NCBI GenBank assembly: GCA_913777025.1
Contig: CAJYQM010000016.1
Location: 17,720 to 81,719 of the forward strand
DNA from: an uncultured Massilia sp.
GTDB lineage: Bacteria > Pseudomonadota > Gammaproteobacteria > Burkholderiales > Burkholderiaceae_D
Length of the DNA stretch: 64,000 nt
Reading direction: 5' to 3'
The translations under genes and the position numbers were made by a program. Position 1 is the stretch's first letter, and every line of letters begins with the position of its first letter. This document shows positions 42,973 to 52,371 of the stretch, in pieces. The notes under the pieces are model-generated. The model searched no databases, had not been told where the DNA came from, and saw only the letters and a program-made list of their open reading frames with translations.

Positions 42973-42980
42973 GGCGCCGC

Positions 42981-43481
42981 TTATACCAGCGGCAGCGCCG
43001 TGGTCTCCTTGATACGTTGCAGCGCAAAGCTCGACTTCACGTCCAGCACGGCCGGGTGGCGCAGCAGCGTGCCCATCATGAAGCGAGAGAAGTGCTCCAT
43101 GTCTTCCACGTGCACACGCAGCAGGAAATCCATCTCGCCCGTCATCGCATAGCAGGCGATCACTTCCGGCCAGGACGACACGGCTTGCGCGAACTCGAAG
43201 CGCGGCGAGGTGGCCGGCACGCGCGCGTTCGGCGCGCCCTCCGCATGCTTTTCCAGGCGCACGTTGACATAGGCCAGCAGGCCCAGGCCCAGCTTGTCGG
43301 GATCGAGCAGGGCGACGTACTGGCGGATTACGCCGGCCTCTTCCAGGCGCTTGATGCGGCGCAGGCAGGGCGAAGGCGACAGGCTGACGCGCTCGGCCAC
43401 GTCCTGGTTGGACAGGCGCCCGTCGGACTGCAGGATGGCCAGGATCTTGCGGTCGGTTTTATCCAGCTCGATTTTTGACAT
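42981..43481 (-). CDS. Lrp/AsnC family transcriptional regulator
   Basis: The 166-residue protein has the AsnC-type HTH (LDKTDRKILAILQSDGRLSNQDVAERVSLSPSPCLRRIKRLEEAG) and a C-terminal RAM ligand-binding domain (ACYAMTGEMDFLLRV). Such proteins usually respond to amino acids. It is divergent from the indolepyruvate oxidoreductase gene, with overlapping CGCAA/TTGCG palindromes between them. It very likely controls that gene and itself. Confidence 0.93.
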   Translation of the reverse strand: MSKIELDKTDRKILAILQSDGRLSNQDVAERVSLSPSPCLRRIKRLEEAGVIRQYVALLDPDKLGLGLLAYVNVRLEKHAEGAPNARVPATSPRFEFAQAVSSWPEVIACYAMTGEMDFLLRVHVEDMEHFSRFMMGTLLRHPAVLDVKSSFALQRIKETTALPLV

Positions 43482-43507
43482 GAATGCCCCTCGTCAGTCA
43501 GGTGTGT

Positions 43508-43531
43508 CGCAATTTTATTGCGCAATTTGCG
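43508..43531. promoter_or_regulatory. Two overlapping CGCAA-TTGCG palindromes, candidate Lrp/AsnC operator
   Basis: CGCAAT-TTT-ATTGCG (43508-43522) is a perfect 15-bp palindrome. A second one, CGCAA-T-TTGCG (43521-43531), overlaps its end. They lie 27-50 bases upstream of the Lrp start codon and ~45 bases before a TATACT -10-like box (43576-43581) for the oxidoreductase gene. This places them where an Lrp-type octamer could repress its own gene and activate the divergent one. Confidence 0.6.
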
Positions 43532-43637
43532 TTGCGTGGGGAATTCATTGAAATTTAATGCTTGATGGAGAGGTCTATACTGACTTGAACAACGACGCGG
43601 TCCGAACCGCGCACCCCCATAATCTGGAGACAAACGC

Positions 43638-46600
43638 ATGAACGCACCCCTGGACCGCTCCCAGCTGGAGCCGGCGCAGCCGCAGCATGACATCACGCTC
43701 GACGACAAATGGACGCTCGAGCGTGGCCGCGCTTTCATGACCGGCACCCAGGCGCTGATCCGCCTGCCGATGCTGCAGCGCGAGCGCGACGAAAAGGCCG
43801 GCCTCAACACCGCAGGCTACATCACCGGCTACCGCGGCTCCCCGGTCACCCAGGTCGACCAGACCGCCTGGAAGGCAAAAAAACACCTGGAAGCGCACCA
43901 CGTGCACTTCCACCCGGGCATGAACGAAGACCTGGCCGCCACCGCGGTCTGGGGCACCCAGCAGACAAACCTGTTCAAGGATGCGAAGTATGACGGCGTG
44001 TTTGCCATGTGGTACGGCAAGGGCCCGGGCGTCGACCGCTGCGGCGACGTCTTCAAGCACGGCAACAACGCCGGGTCCGCCAAGCATGGCGGCGTGATCG
44101 TGCTGGCCGGCGACGACCATGCGGCAAAATCCTCGTCCACCGCCCACCAGTCCGACCACATCCTGCACCACGTCGGCATGCCGGTGCTCTATCCGTCGTC
44201 GGTGCAGGAATACATCGACTACGGCCTGCACGCCTGGGCGATGAGCCGTTTCAGCGGCCTGTGGGTGTCGATGAAGTGCGTGACCGACATCATCGAATCC
44301 GGCGCCGTGGTCGACCTCGATCCGGACCGCGTCCAGCCCGTCATCCCCACCGATTTCGAAATGCCGCCGGGCGGCCTGAACATCCGCTGGCCGGATGCTG
44401 TGCTCGACCAGGAAGTGCGGATGAACAACTATAAATGGTACGCGGCCCTGGCCTATGCGCGTGCGAATAAACTGAACCAGATCGTCTGGGACAGCCCGAA
44501 CCCGAAGATCGGCATCATCACCGCCGGCAAGAGCTACCTGGACACCCGCCAGGCGCTGGCCGACCTCGGCATCGACGAGCAGGCGGCGCGCGACATCGGC
44601 CTGCGCGTCTACAAGATCGGCATGACCTGGCCGCTCGACTCGGTCGGCGTGCACGAATTCGCGCGCGGCCTGGACGAGATCCTGGTGGTCGAGGAAAAGC
44701 GGCAAGTCCTGGAATACGCGCTGAAGGAGGAACTGTACAACCTGCCCGACGGCGAGCGTCCGCGCGTGGTGGGTAAATTCGACGACAGCGGCGAGTGGAG
44801 CGAAAAGAGCCGCTCCGGCCGCGGCGACTGGCTGCTGCCCGGTACCTATGAACTGAACCCGGCCCAGATCGCGCGCGCGATCGCGTCGCGCATCTCGCAC
44901 TACTGTGCCGGCCACCCGGTCGCCGAACGCGTGCGCGAGCGCATCGCCTTCCTGGAAGCCAAGGAACTGGTGCTCAAGGCGATCCCGGCCAAGGCCAATC
45001 CGGACACCGACCGCATCCCGTATTTCTGCTCGGGCTGCCCGCACAACAGTTCGACCAAGGTGCCGGAAGGCTCACGCGCGCTGGCCGGCATCGGCTGCCA
45101 CTACATGGTGCTGTGGATGGACCGCGAAACCTCCACCTTCACCCACATGGGTGCCGAAGGCACGACCTGGATCGGCCAGGCCCCGTTCACCGACGAAAAG
45201 CACGTGTTCGCCAACCTGGGCGACGGCACCTACTTCCACTCGGGCGTGCTGGCGATCCGCGCGGCGGTGGCGGCCAAGGTCAACATCACCTATAAAATCC
45301 TGTACAACGACGCGGTCGCGATGACCGGCGGCCAGACCCACGACGGTCCGCTCGATCCCGCCAAGATCAGCCGCCAGCTCGCCGCCGAAGGCGTCAAACC
45401 CATCATCGTCGTGACCGACGAGCCGGAAAAATACCCGGCCGATTATCCGTGGGCCGAAGGCGTGACCGTGCGCCACCGCCTGGAACTGATGGACGTGCAG
45501 AAGGCATTGCGCGAGATGCCGGGCGTCTCGGCGATGATCTACGACCAGACCTGCGCCTCCGAAAAACGCCGCCGCCGGAAAAAAGGCGAGTACCCCGACC
45601 CGGCCAAGCGCGCCGTGATCAACGAAGCCGTGTGCGAAGGCTGCGGCGATTGCTCGAAGCAGTCGAACTGCCTGTCGGTCGAACCGCTGGAGACGGAACT
45701 GGGGAGAAAACGCCAGATCAACCAGTCGTCCTGCAACAAGGATTTCTCGTGCGTGACCGGCTTCTGCCCGAGTTTCGTCACCGTCGAAGGCGGCGGTTTG
45801 AAGAAGCCCAAGAAAGCGACCACGACTGAAGCCGCCCCGCCGGCCCTGCCGATGCCGCGCATCCCGTCGACCGACACGCCCTTCGGCATCCTGGTCACCG
45901 GCATCGGCGGCACCGGCGTGGTCACCGTCGGCCAGATCCTGGCGATGGCGGCCCACGTCGAGAACAAGGGCGCGCTGGTGCTGGACATGAGCGGCCTGGC
46001 CCAGAAGGGCGGCCCGGTGATGTCGCACGTGCGCCTGGCCGACCGCCAGTCGGACCTGCATTCGACCCGCGTCGGCACCGGCAACGCGGACCTCGTCATC
46101 GGCTGCGACCAGATCGTCACCGCCAGCCGCGACGCGCTGTCGCGCATGGGGGAAGGGCGCACCTGGGCCGCGGTGAACGCCAGCGGCGCCACCACCGCCG
46201 CCTTCATCAAGAACCCGGACTGGCAATTCCCGGCCGAGGGTTCGCGCGGCGCCATCGTGCAGGCTTGCGGCGCCAGCAACGTCGATTTCGTCGACGCCGG
46301 CCAGATCGCCACTTCGCTGATGGGCGACGCCATCGCCACCAACATGTTCATGCTCGGCTACGCCTTCCAGAAGGGTCATGTGCCGCTGAAGGAAGCCTCG
46401 ATCATGAAGGCGATCGAATTGAACGGCGTCTCGATCCCGTTCAACAAGGCCGCCTTCGACTGGGGCCGCACGGCCGCCCACGACCTGGCGTCGGTCACCC
46501 GCCTGACGACCCCCGCCAAGGTGATCGAGTTCAAGCGCGCCCAGACCCTGGACGACCTGGTCAAGCGCCGTGCCGAGCTGCTCACGGCCTACCAGAACGT

Positions 46601-47195
46601 GGCGTATGCGCTTGACTACCAGGACTTCGTGGCGCAGGTGCGGGCGGCGGAAGAGAAGCTGGGCAAAGGCACGCGCCTGTCGGAAGCCGTGGCGCGCTAC
46701 CTGCACAAGCTGATGGCCTACAAGGACGAGTACGAAGTCGCGCGGCTTTACACCGACCCGGCCTTCATGCAGAAAATCGAAGGCATGTTCGAAGGCGACG
46801 TCACCCTGAAATTCCACCTGGCGCCGCCGATCATGGCGAAGAAGGACAAGCAGGGCCACCTGGTGAAGCAGGAATTCGGTCCGTGGATGATGAAGGCCTT
46901 CGGCGTGCTGGCAAAGCTGAAAGGCTTGCGCGGCACGGCGCTGGATCCATTTGGCCGCACCGAGGAGCGGCGCATGGAACGTGCGCTGATCAAGGACTAC
47001 CGCCGCACGATCGAAGCCTTGCTGCCCAGGCTGACGCCCGAGAACCTGGCGCAGGCGGTGGCGATCGCCAGCGTCCCGGAAGACATCCGCGGCTTCGGCC
47101 ACGTCAAGGAGCGCAACCTGGCTGCCGCCAAGCGCAAGGAAGCGGAGCTGGTCGCCGCCTTCCATGCGCCCGGCGCGACCCCGCGCGCGGCTTGA
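43638..47195 (+). CDS. Indolepyruvate ferredoxin oxidoreductase, fused alpha/beta form
   Basis: This large fused enzyme oxidatively decarboxylates aryl-pyruvates (from Phe, Tyr, Trp) to acyl-CoA with TPP and Fe-S clusters. The 1185-residue protein has the N-terminal pyruvate-ferredoxin-oxidoreductase-like region (~30-460), then the TPP domain (GIGCHYMVLWMDRE, GDGTYFHSG and AMTGGQTHDG). The 4Fe-4S motif CEGCGDCSKQSNC (~670) follows. A gamma-type domain starts GIGGTGVVTVGQI (~755). A C-terminal helical region of ~200 residues is shared with proteobacterial homologues. The divergent Lrp-type gene fits regulation by amino acids. Confidence 0.93.
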   Translation: MNAPLDRSQLEPAQPQHDITLDDKWTLERGRAFMTGTQALIRLPMLQRERDEKAGLNTAGYITGYRGSPVTQVDQTAWKAKKHLEAHHVHFHPGMNEDLAATAVWGTQQTNLFKDAKYDGVFAMWYGKGPGVDRCGDVFKHGNNAGSAKHGGVIVLAGDDHAAKSSSTAHQSDHILHHVGMPVLYPSSVQEYIDYGLHAWAMSRFSGLWVSMKCVTDIIESGAVVDLDPDRVQPVIPTDFEMPPGGLNIRWPDAVLDQEVRMNNYKWYAALAYARANKLNQIVWDSPNPKIGIITAGKSYLDTRQALADLGIDEQAARDIGLRVYKIGMTWPLDSVGVHEFARGLDEILVVEEKRQVLEYALKEELYNLPDGERPRVVGKFDDSGEWSEKSRSGRGDWLLPGTYELNPAQIARAIASRISHYCAGHPVAERVRERIAFLEAKELVLKAIPAKANPDTDRIPYFCSGCPHNSSTKVPEGSRALAGIGCHYMVLWMDRETSTFTHMGAEGTTWIGQAPFTDEKHVFANLGDGTYFHSGVLAIRAAVAAKVNITYKILYNDAVAMTGGQTHDGPLDPAKISRQLAAEGVKPIIVVTDEPEKYPADYPWAEGVTVRHRLELMDVQKALREMPGVSAMIYDQTCASEKRRRRKKGEYPDPAKRAVINEAVCEGCGDCSKQSNCLSVEPLETELGRKRQINQSSCNKDFSCVTGFCPSFVTVEGGGLKKPKKATTTEAAPPALPMPRIPSTDTPFGILVTGIGGTGVVTVGQILAMAAHVENKGALVLDMSGLAQKGGPVMSHVRLADRQSDLHSTRVGTGNADLVIGCDQIVTASRDALSRMGEGRTWAAVNASGATTAAFIKNPDWQFPAEGSRGAIVQACGASNVDFVDAGQIATSLMGDAIATNMFMLGYAFQKGHVPLKEASIMKAIELNGVSIPFNKAAFDWGRTAAHDLASVTRLTTPAKVIEFKRAQTLDDLVKRRAELLTAYQNVAYALDYQDFVAQVRAAEEKLGKGTRLSEAVARYLHKLMAYKDEYEVARLYTDPAFMQKIEGMFEGDVTLKFHLAPPIMAKKDKQGHLVKQEFGPWMMKAFGVLAKLKGLRGTALDPFGRTEERRMERALIKDYRRTIEALLPRLTPENLAQAVAIASVPEDIRGFGHVKERNLAAAKRKEAELVAAFHAPGATPRAA

Positions 47196-47212
47196 GCGCG
47201 ATCTGGTAGGGG

Positions 47213-47248
47213 AATGGCGCTGCGGCATATGCATGCCACAGCGCCATT
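47213..47248 (+). terminator. Hairpin after the indolepyruvate oxidoreductase gene
   Basis: AATGGCGCTG/CAGCGCCATT (10 bp) with inner GGCAT/ATGCC forms a long stem 18 bases beyond the stop; GTCGCTTTCTC follows, so a weak T-rich stretch is present. The S41 lipoprotein gene starts 68 bases later, with CCTATAAT-like sequence at 47301 that could be its -10 box. Confidence 0.65.
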
Positions 47249-47315
47249 GTCGCTTTCTCCCAACTGTTACAGTTGGATGGTTTCTGGCAAGCAGACGCGT
47301 CCTATAATCGGGCGC

Positions 47316-48902
47316 ATGAACCCGCTCCTTATTTCCACCGGTCGTTCGACCACCTTTCCTCGTCTTGCCGCCTGCACCCTCGCGGCCACCGTCTTGCTGA
47401 GCGCATGCGGCGGCGGCGGCGGCAGCCCCGGCGCGACCACCGGCTCCTCGTCCAGCGTCGGCACCACGCCCACCACGCCCACCACGCCGGGCACGCGCAC
47501 GCCCGACGCGATCCCGGCGAATTTCCAGACCTATGCGAACCTGTGCGTCAAGCCGCGCAGCGGCGCCGACCCCTACACCGGTGTCACCTACCAGGACCGT
47601 CAGGGCACGCTGCTCGACGAGCTGAAATTCCTGCGCGGCTGGGTCGACCTCAGCTACCTCTGGTACAACGAAATCCCGAACAATTTCTACATGGCGGATT
47701 TCAGCAACACGCTGGATTATTTCGACAAGCTCAAGACCCCGGCGGTCACCGCCTCCGGCAAACCGAAGGACCAGTTCCACTTCACCTACACGACGGCGGA
47801 ATGGAGCGCCCTCAACACCGCGGGCCAGGAAGTCGGCTATGGCCTGACCTGGTCGCGCGACTCGACCACCGCGCCGCGCGCCTGGTACGCGTCGATCGTC
47901 GAGCCCGGCTCGCCGGCCGCCATCGCCGGCCTGAAGCGCGGCGACCGCTTGCTGACCATCGACGGCGTCGACTTCGTCAATACCAGCAGCGCGTCCGGCG
48001 TGGACACGATCAATGCCGGCCTGTTCCCGGAACGCAGCGGCGAAAGCCACAGGCTGACCGTCCAGCGCGCCGGCGCCAACATCGACGTGACCCTGACCGC
48101 GAGCGTGGTCACCAGCGCATCGGTGAAGAACGCGAAAGTGATCGAGACGGCCTCCGGCCGCGTCGGCTACCTGATCTTCGACGACTTCAACGCCACGGCC
48201 GAGAAGCAGCTGATCGACGCCTTTACCATGCTCAAGAGCCAGAACGTGAGCGACCTGGTGATCGACATGCGCTACAACGGCGGCGGCCTGCTCGACATCG
48301 CTGGCGAGCTGGGCTACATGATCGCCGGCCCCACCTCGAAAGGCAAAACCTTCGAGCGCCTGGTTTACAACGGCAAGACCGGGCCGGACCAGACGATCGC
48401 CTTCCACGACACCGCCGTCGGCTTCAACTCGCCGAACCCGGCGCGCCAGGGCCAGGCGCTGCCTTACCTGGGCCTGAAGCGCGTCACGGTGTTGACCACC
48501 TCCGGTACCTGCTCGGCCAGCGAATCGGTGATCAATGGCTTGCGCGGCATCGACGTGCAGGTCGACATCATCGGCGGCGGCACCTGCGGCAAGCCCTTCG
48601 GTTTCACGCCACAGGACAATTGCGGCACGACTTATTTCGCGATCCAGTTCCAGGGCGTGAACGCCAAGAACTTCGGCGACTACGCCGACGGCTTCGCCCC
48701 GACCTGCAACGTGCGCGACGACCTGTCGCACGCGCTGGGCGACACGGCCGAGACCATGCTGGCGGCGGCGCTGAACTACCGCAACACCAACACCTGCGCG
48801 CCGGCGGCGACGGCGCTGACCGGTGTGCAGGTGAGCGAGGCGCAGATGAAGCTGGTGCGGCCGGCGGCGAAGGAGATTGCGGTACTGCCCCGCACACGCT
48901 GA
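47316..48902 (+). CDS. S41 family peptidase, predicted lipoprotein
   Basis: The start at ATG 47316 replaces the track start inside the preceding hairpin. The 528-residue precursor has a lipoprotein signal with lipobox TVLLSACGG, then a Gly/Ser/Thr/Pro-rich linker. An N-terminal helical domain (~65-150) and a PDZ-like domain (~160-265) follow (GSPAAIAGLKRGDRLLTIDG). The S41 catalytic core (~275-470) has LVIDMRYNGGG and the nucleophile Ser in TSGTCSASESVINGL. The substrate is unknown. Export to the outer membrane or cell surface is expected. Confidence 0.92.
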   Translation: MNPLLISTGRSTTFPRLAACTLAATVLLSACGGGGGSPGATTGSSSSVGTTPTTPTTPGTRTPDAIPANFQTYANLCVKPRSGADPYTGVTYQDRQGTLLDELKFLRGWVDLSYLWYNEIPNNFYMADFSNTLDYFDKLKTPAVTASGKPKDQFHFTYTTAEWSALNTAGQEVGYGLTWSRDSTTAPRAWYASIVEPGSPAAIAGLKRGDRLLTIDGVDFVNTSSASGVDTINAGLFPERSGESHRLTVQRAGANIDVTLTASVVTSASVKNAKVIETASGRVGYLIFDDFNATAEKQLIDAFTMLKSQNVSDLVIDMRYNGGGLLDIAGELGYMIAGPTSKGKTFERLVYNGKTGPDQTIAFHDTAVGFNSPNPARQGQALPYLGLKRVTVLTTSGTCSASESVINGLRGIDVQVDIIGGGTCGKPFGFTPQDNCGTTYFAIQFQGVNAKNFGDYADGFAPTCNVRDDLSHALGDTAETMLAAALNYRNTNTCAPAATALTGVQVSEAQMKLVRPAAKEIAVLPRTR

Positions 48903-48910
48903 GTCGTAAG

Positions 48911-48937
48911 ACCGCCGCCCCGCCCCGGGGCGGCGGT
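48911..48937 (+). terminator. GC-rich hairpin after the S41 lipoprotein gene
   Basis: ACCGCCGCCCC pairs perfectly with GGGGCGGCGGT (11 bp) around a 5-base loop, eight bases beyond the stop. No U-tract follows, but the stem is very stable. Confidence 0.65.
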
Positions 48938-49019
48938 GTCCTGACCAACTGGACATGAAGCCTTGGCTGTTGCCAGTCTATAATTTCCGGCTAACCCAAC
49001 CCTCGCCGGAGTTCCCTCG

Positions 49020-50780
49020 ATGCTGCGTTCCGCCCTCCTGCTGGCCCTGCTGGCAGCCTTCCCCCTGGCGCAAGCCGCCCCCAGTCTCGTCACCGTCTCC
49101 GAACGTTCCGGCTTCACCGCCACCGGCCGCTACGACGAAGTCATCCAGTTGTGCGCCGCCTTCCAGCAGGCTTATCCGAAGCAGGTCAAATGCCTGCAGT
49201 TCGGCACCACGCCCGAAGGCCGGCCGATGCTGGCCCTGGCCGTCAACGCCCAGGGCGTGTTCACGCCGGCAGCGGCGCGCGCCAAGGGCTTGCCGGTGAC
49301 GCTGATCCAGGGCGGCATCCACGCCGGCGAGATCGATGGCAAGGACGCCGGTTTCCTGGCCTTGCGCGAGATCCTGGACCGCAAGCTGGCGCAAGGCGCG
49401 CTGGATAAACAGGTGCTGCTGTTCGTCCCGGTGTTCAACGTCGACGGCCACGAGCGCTTCGCCAAGTGGAACCGCCCGAACCAGCGCGGCCCGGTCGAGA
49501 TGGGCTGGCGCACCACCGCCCAGAATTTCAATTTGAACCGCGACTACGTCAAGGCCGACGCCCTCGAGATGCAGGCGATGCTCGCCCTGGTCAATGCCTG
49601 GGATCCGCTGACCTATGTCGACCTGCACGTGACCGACGGCGCCATGTTCCAGCACGATGTCTCGATCCAGGCCGAACCGGTCAATTCCGGCGACCCGGCA
49701 TTCCGCAAGGCCGGCGTGGCGCTGCGCGACGGCATCATCGGCGACATCAGCAAGCAGGGCTCCTCGCCCCAGTCCTATTACATGTCGTTCAAGGACACCG
49801 ACGACCCGGCCTCCGGCTTCGTCAACACCGTGTACGAGCCGCGCTTCTCGACCGGCTATTTCCAGCTGCGCAACCGCATCGCGGTGCTGGTCGAAACACA
49901 CTCCTGGAAGGATTACCCGACGCGCGTGCGCATCACGCACAACACCATTGTCTCGATCCTGCAGCAGGTCGCCGACCATGGCCAGGCCTGGCAGCGCGCC
50001 GCGGCGGACGCGGACGCGCGCGCGGCCCGCCTCGCCGGCCAGCCCGTGGCGCTGAGCTACAAGACCACCGACAAGACCACCATGGTCGACTTCCAGGGTT
50101 ACGCCTACACCCGCACGATGTCCGACGTGTCCGGCATGCTGATGACCCATTACGACGAAAGCAAACCGCAAGTCTGGCATGTGCCGCTGCGCGACGAGGT
50201 CGTCGACGACCTGCAGGTCAGGGCGCCGGGCGCCGGCTACGTGGTGCCGGCGGCCTGGGCCGGGCAGGTGGCCGCCAAGCTCGACCAGCACGGCATCCGC
50301 TACCGCAAGCTGGACAAGGCGATCGCCGCCGCCCCGGTCGAGACCTTCCGCGCCGACAAGGCGAGCTTCGCCGCCGGCTCGGTGGAATCGCACCAGCGCC
50401 TGAAGGTCGAGGGCGCGTGGAAGCCGGAACCGCGCGCGCTGGGCAAGGGCGCGCTGTTCGTGCCGATTTCCCAGCCGAAGGCGCGCCTGGTGATGGCGAT
50501 GCTGGAGCCGCAGGCGCCGGACTCGCTGCTGGCCTGGGGCGAGTTCAACAACGCCTTCGAGCGCAAGGAATACATGGAAGAGTACGTCGCCGAAGACGTG
50601 GCGCGCGAGCAGATGGCGAAGGATCCGGCACTGGCCGCCGCCTTCCGCGCCAGGGTCGAGAGCGACCCCGCCTTTGCCAAGAATCCGCACGCGCGCCTCG
50701 AATTCTTCGCGCGCCGCCACCCGTCCTGGGACGAGCGCCTGAACCTGTATCCGGTGATGCGCACCGACAGCGCGCTGTAA
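49020..50780 (+). CDS. Exported M14-family zinc carboxypeptidase-like protein
   Basis: The 586-residue protein has a signal peptide MLRSALLLALLAAFPLAQAA. An M14 peptidase domain follows (~35-330): the zinc ligands His and Glu lie in GGIHAGEIDGK, the third ligand probably in VDLHVTDG, and the catalytic Glu in AVLVETHSWK. FNLNRDYVK is also typical. The C-terminal ~200 residues are unassigned. The true cleavage specificity of this subgroup is uncertain. It stands alone between two hairpins. Confidence 0.9.
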   Translation: MLRSALLLALLAAFPLAQAAPSLVTVSERSGFTATGRYDEVIQLCAAFQQAYPKQVKCLQFGTTPEGRPMLALAVNAQGVFTPAAARAKGLPVTLIQGGIHAGEIDGKDAGFLALREILDRKLAQGALDKQVLLFVPVFNVDGHERFAKWNRPNQRGPVEMGWRTTAQNFNLNRDYVKADALEMQAMLALVNAWDPLTYVDLHVTDGAMFQHDVSIQAEPVNSGDPAFRKAGVALRDGIIGDISKQGSSPQSYYMSFKDTDDPASGFVNTVYEPRFSTGYFQLRNRIAVLVETHSWKDYPTRVRITHNTIVSILQQVADHGQAWQRAAADADARAARLAGQPVALSYKTTDKTTMVDFQGYAYTRTMSDVSGMLMTHYDESKPQVWHVPLRDEVVDDLQVRAPGAGYVVPAAWAGQVAAKLDQHGIRYRKLDKAIAAAPVETFRADKASFAAGSVESHQRLKVEGAWKPEPRALGKGALFVPISQPKARLVMAMLEPQAPDSLLAWGEFNNAFERKEYMEEYVAEDVAREQMAKDPALAAAFRARVESDPAFAKNPHARLEFFARRHPSWDERLNLYPVMRTDSAL

Positions 50781-50798
50781 TCGTGTAATCGTATGAAC

Positions 50799-50831
50799 GC
50801 CGTCCCCGTGCGCTTTGCGCAACGGGACGGC
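50799..50831 (+). terminator. Hairpin after the M14 peptidase gene
   Basis: GCCGTCCC/GGGACGGC forms the outer 8-bp stem, with GCGC-TTT-GCGC inside, 18 bases after the stop codon. There is no U-tract. Confidence 0.6.
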
Positions 50832-50928
50832 GCATGGGCTTCGGCACGGATCAAAACGGGGACCATCGACGCGCATGCGCTGCCGCCGCGGCGCTAGACT
50901 GCGGGCACCACAGCAGGCGTCGATCTCC

Positions 50929-52371
50929 ATGGTCTCTTCCGTCTTGTCCAGGCAGGGCGTCCGGCAAGCCTGGGCCTCGGCCCTGGTGCTGGGCTTTCCA
51001 TTGACGAGCCTGGTCACAGGTTTCGGCATCGGCCTGGCCGGCTTCCTGTTCCTGTTCACCGCCTGCTGCTGGTGGCGTGCCTGCCGCGACGCCCTGTCTG
51101 CCCAATGGCCGCAACTGCGCTGGGTGCTGTTCGCCTTCCTGCTGCACTTCCTCTATCAAGCCTGGCTGGTCCTGGGCCAGGGGCGCGGTGCCAATACGCT
51201 GGACGCGCCGGGACGCATGGTGCTGGTGCTGTCCGCGCTGCTGGTGGTGCGGGTGGCCGGGCCGCCGCCGGCGGCGTTGTGGCTGGGTGCGGCCGGTGGT
51301 GCGCTGCTGGGCGCCGGCTTCGTCGCCTGGCAGCGCTGGATGCTGGGCCTGGACCGCCCCGGGGGATTGCTGAACCCCATCACCTTCGGCGACTTGTCGC
51401 TGTGTCTCGCCCTGCTGGCGCTGGTCGGCCTGGCCGAGGCGCGCACGGCGCCGCGGCGCTGGATCGCAGGAGGCGGTATCGCGGCGGGGCTGGCGGCCTC
51501 GCTGCTGACCGGCAGCCGCGGCGGCTGGCTGGCGCTGGCCGCAGCTTTCTTGCTGCCGGCCTGGAGACGCGACCTGCTGCCGCGCCGGCTGGCGTTGGGC
51601 GTGCCGCTGCTGGCCTGCGCGCTGGCCGGCGCCGCCTGGGCCTTGCCGCAGACCGGGGTGCGCACGCGCGTGGCCGAGGGCGTGCGCGACGTCCGGCTTT
51701 ATTTGGCCGGCAGCCCGCTGCCGACCTCGGTCGGCGTGCGCCTGGACCTGTGGCGCGCCGGCCTGCGCCTGGCCGCCGAACATCCGTGGCGCGGCCAGGA
51801 CACGCCAGCCTATAAACGCCGCATGCGCGAATGGGTCGCGGCCGGCGAGCTCGGCCCGGCCGTGTTCGCACCGCCCGAACCGCCGCACCTGCACAACGAC
51901 GCGCTGCAGGCGCTGGTCACGCGCGGCATCCCCGGTTTGCTGGCCTGGCTCGGCATCCTGCTGGCCCCGCTTGCCTTTTTCCGCGCGCAGCTGATGCAAG
52001 CCAGGGGAACGCGGCGCGCGGCCGCGCTGGCCGGCCTGCTGATGGTGCTGGCCTACGCCGCCTTCGGCCTGAGCGAAGTCATCTTCTGGTCGATGAAGGC
52101 CAGCGTCTTCTATGCGCTGATGGTGGCCCTGCTGATGGGCTGGTGCCTGGCCGACGAGGCGTCATGGACGGTGCCCCGCCCGCAGCCGGCTGTCCGCGCG
52201 CGCCTGCTGCAAGCGTTCCAGCGCCGCCGGAAACGGCCCCAGCCGGCCGCTGCAACCATCGGCGAGCGCCCGCCACAGGATGCGCAGGCTGCCCCGGCGC
52301 AGGCGGCCTGCGCAGGCCAGCCACAGGGAGGTGCCGAACAGCAGCGCAAGCGCAGTCGGCACGGCGGGTAG
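50929..52371 (+). CDS. O-antigen ligase-like (Wzy/WaaL superfamily) membrane protein
   Basis: The ATG at 50929 gives 480 residues with about ten hydrophobic helices from ASALVLGFPLTSLVTGFGIG to FYALMVALLMGWCLAD. The LLTGSRGGWLAL motif and the periplasmic loop LRLAAEHPWRGQDTPAY with PHLHNDALQALVTRGIPG fit the O-antigen ligase/polymerase superfamily. It may join or polymerise the glycan made by the neighbouring locus. The last ~70 residues are a Pro/Gln/Ala-rich tail. This tail overlaps the convergent GT2 gene by 210 bases, so the true stop could be questioned, although no earlier stop exists in frame. Confidence 0.85.
   Translation: MVSSVLSRQGVRQAWASALVLGFPLTSLVTGFGIGLAGFLFLFTACCWWRACRDALSAQWPQLRWVLFAFLLHFLYQAWLVLGQGRGANTLDAPGRMVLVLSALLVVRVAGPPPAALWLGAAGGALLGAGFVAWQRWMLGLDRPGGLLNPITFGDLSLCLALLALVGLAEARTAPRRWIAGGGIAAGLAASLLTGSRGGWLALAAAFLLPAWRRDLLPRRLALGVPLLACALAGAAWALPQTGVRTRVAEGVRDVRLYLAGSPLPTSVGVRLDLWRAGLRLAAEHPWRGQDTPAYKRRMREWVAAGELGPAVFAPPEPPHLHNDALQALVTRGIPGLLAWLGILLAPLAFFRAQLMQARGTRRAAALAGLLMVLAYAAFGLSEVIFWSMKASVFYALMVALLMGWCLADEASWTVPRPQPAVRARLLQAFQRRRKRPQPAAATIGERPPQDAQAAPAQAACAGQPQGGAEQQRKRSRHGG

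Noticed and set aside
47214-47315. N-terminal extension of the S41 lipoprotein ORF
   Set aside because: It would translate the hairpin after the preceding gene and bury the lipoprotein signal; the ATG at 47316 directly precedes that signal.
45072-48956. 1294-codon minus-strand ORF
   Set aside because: Runs antisense across the oxidoreductase and the S41 gene; composition and lack of motifs show it is a GC-driven shadow.
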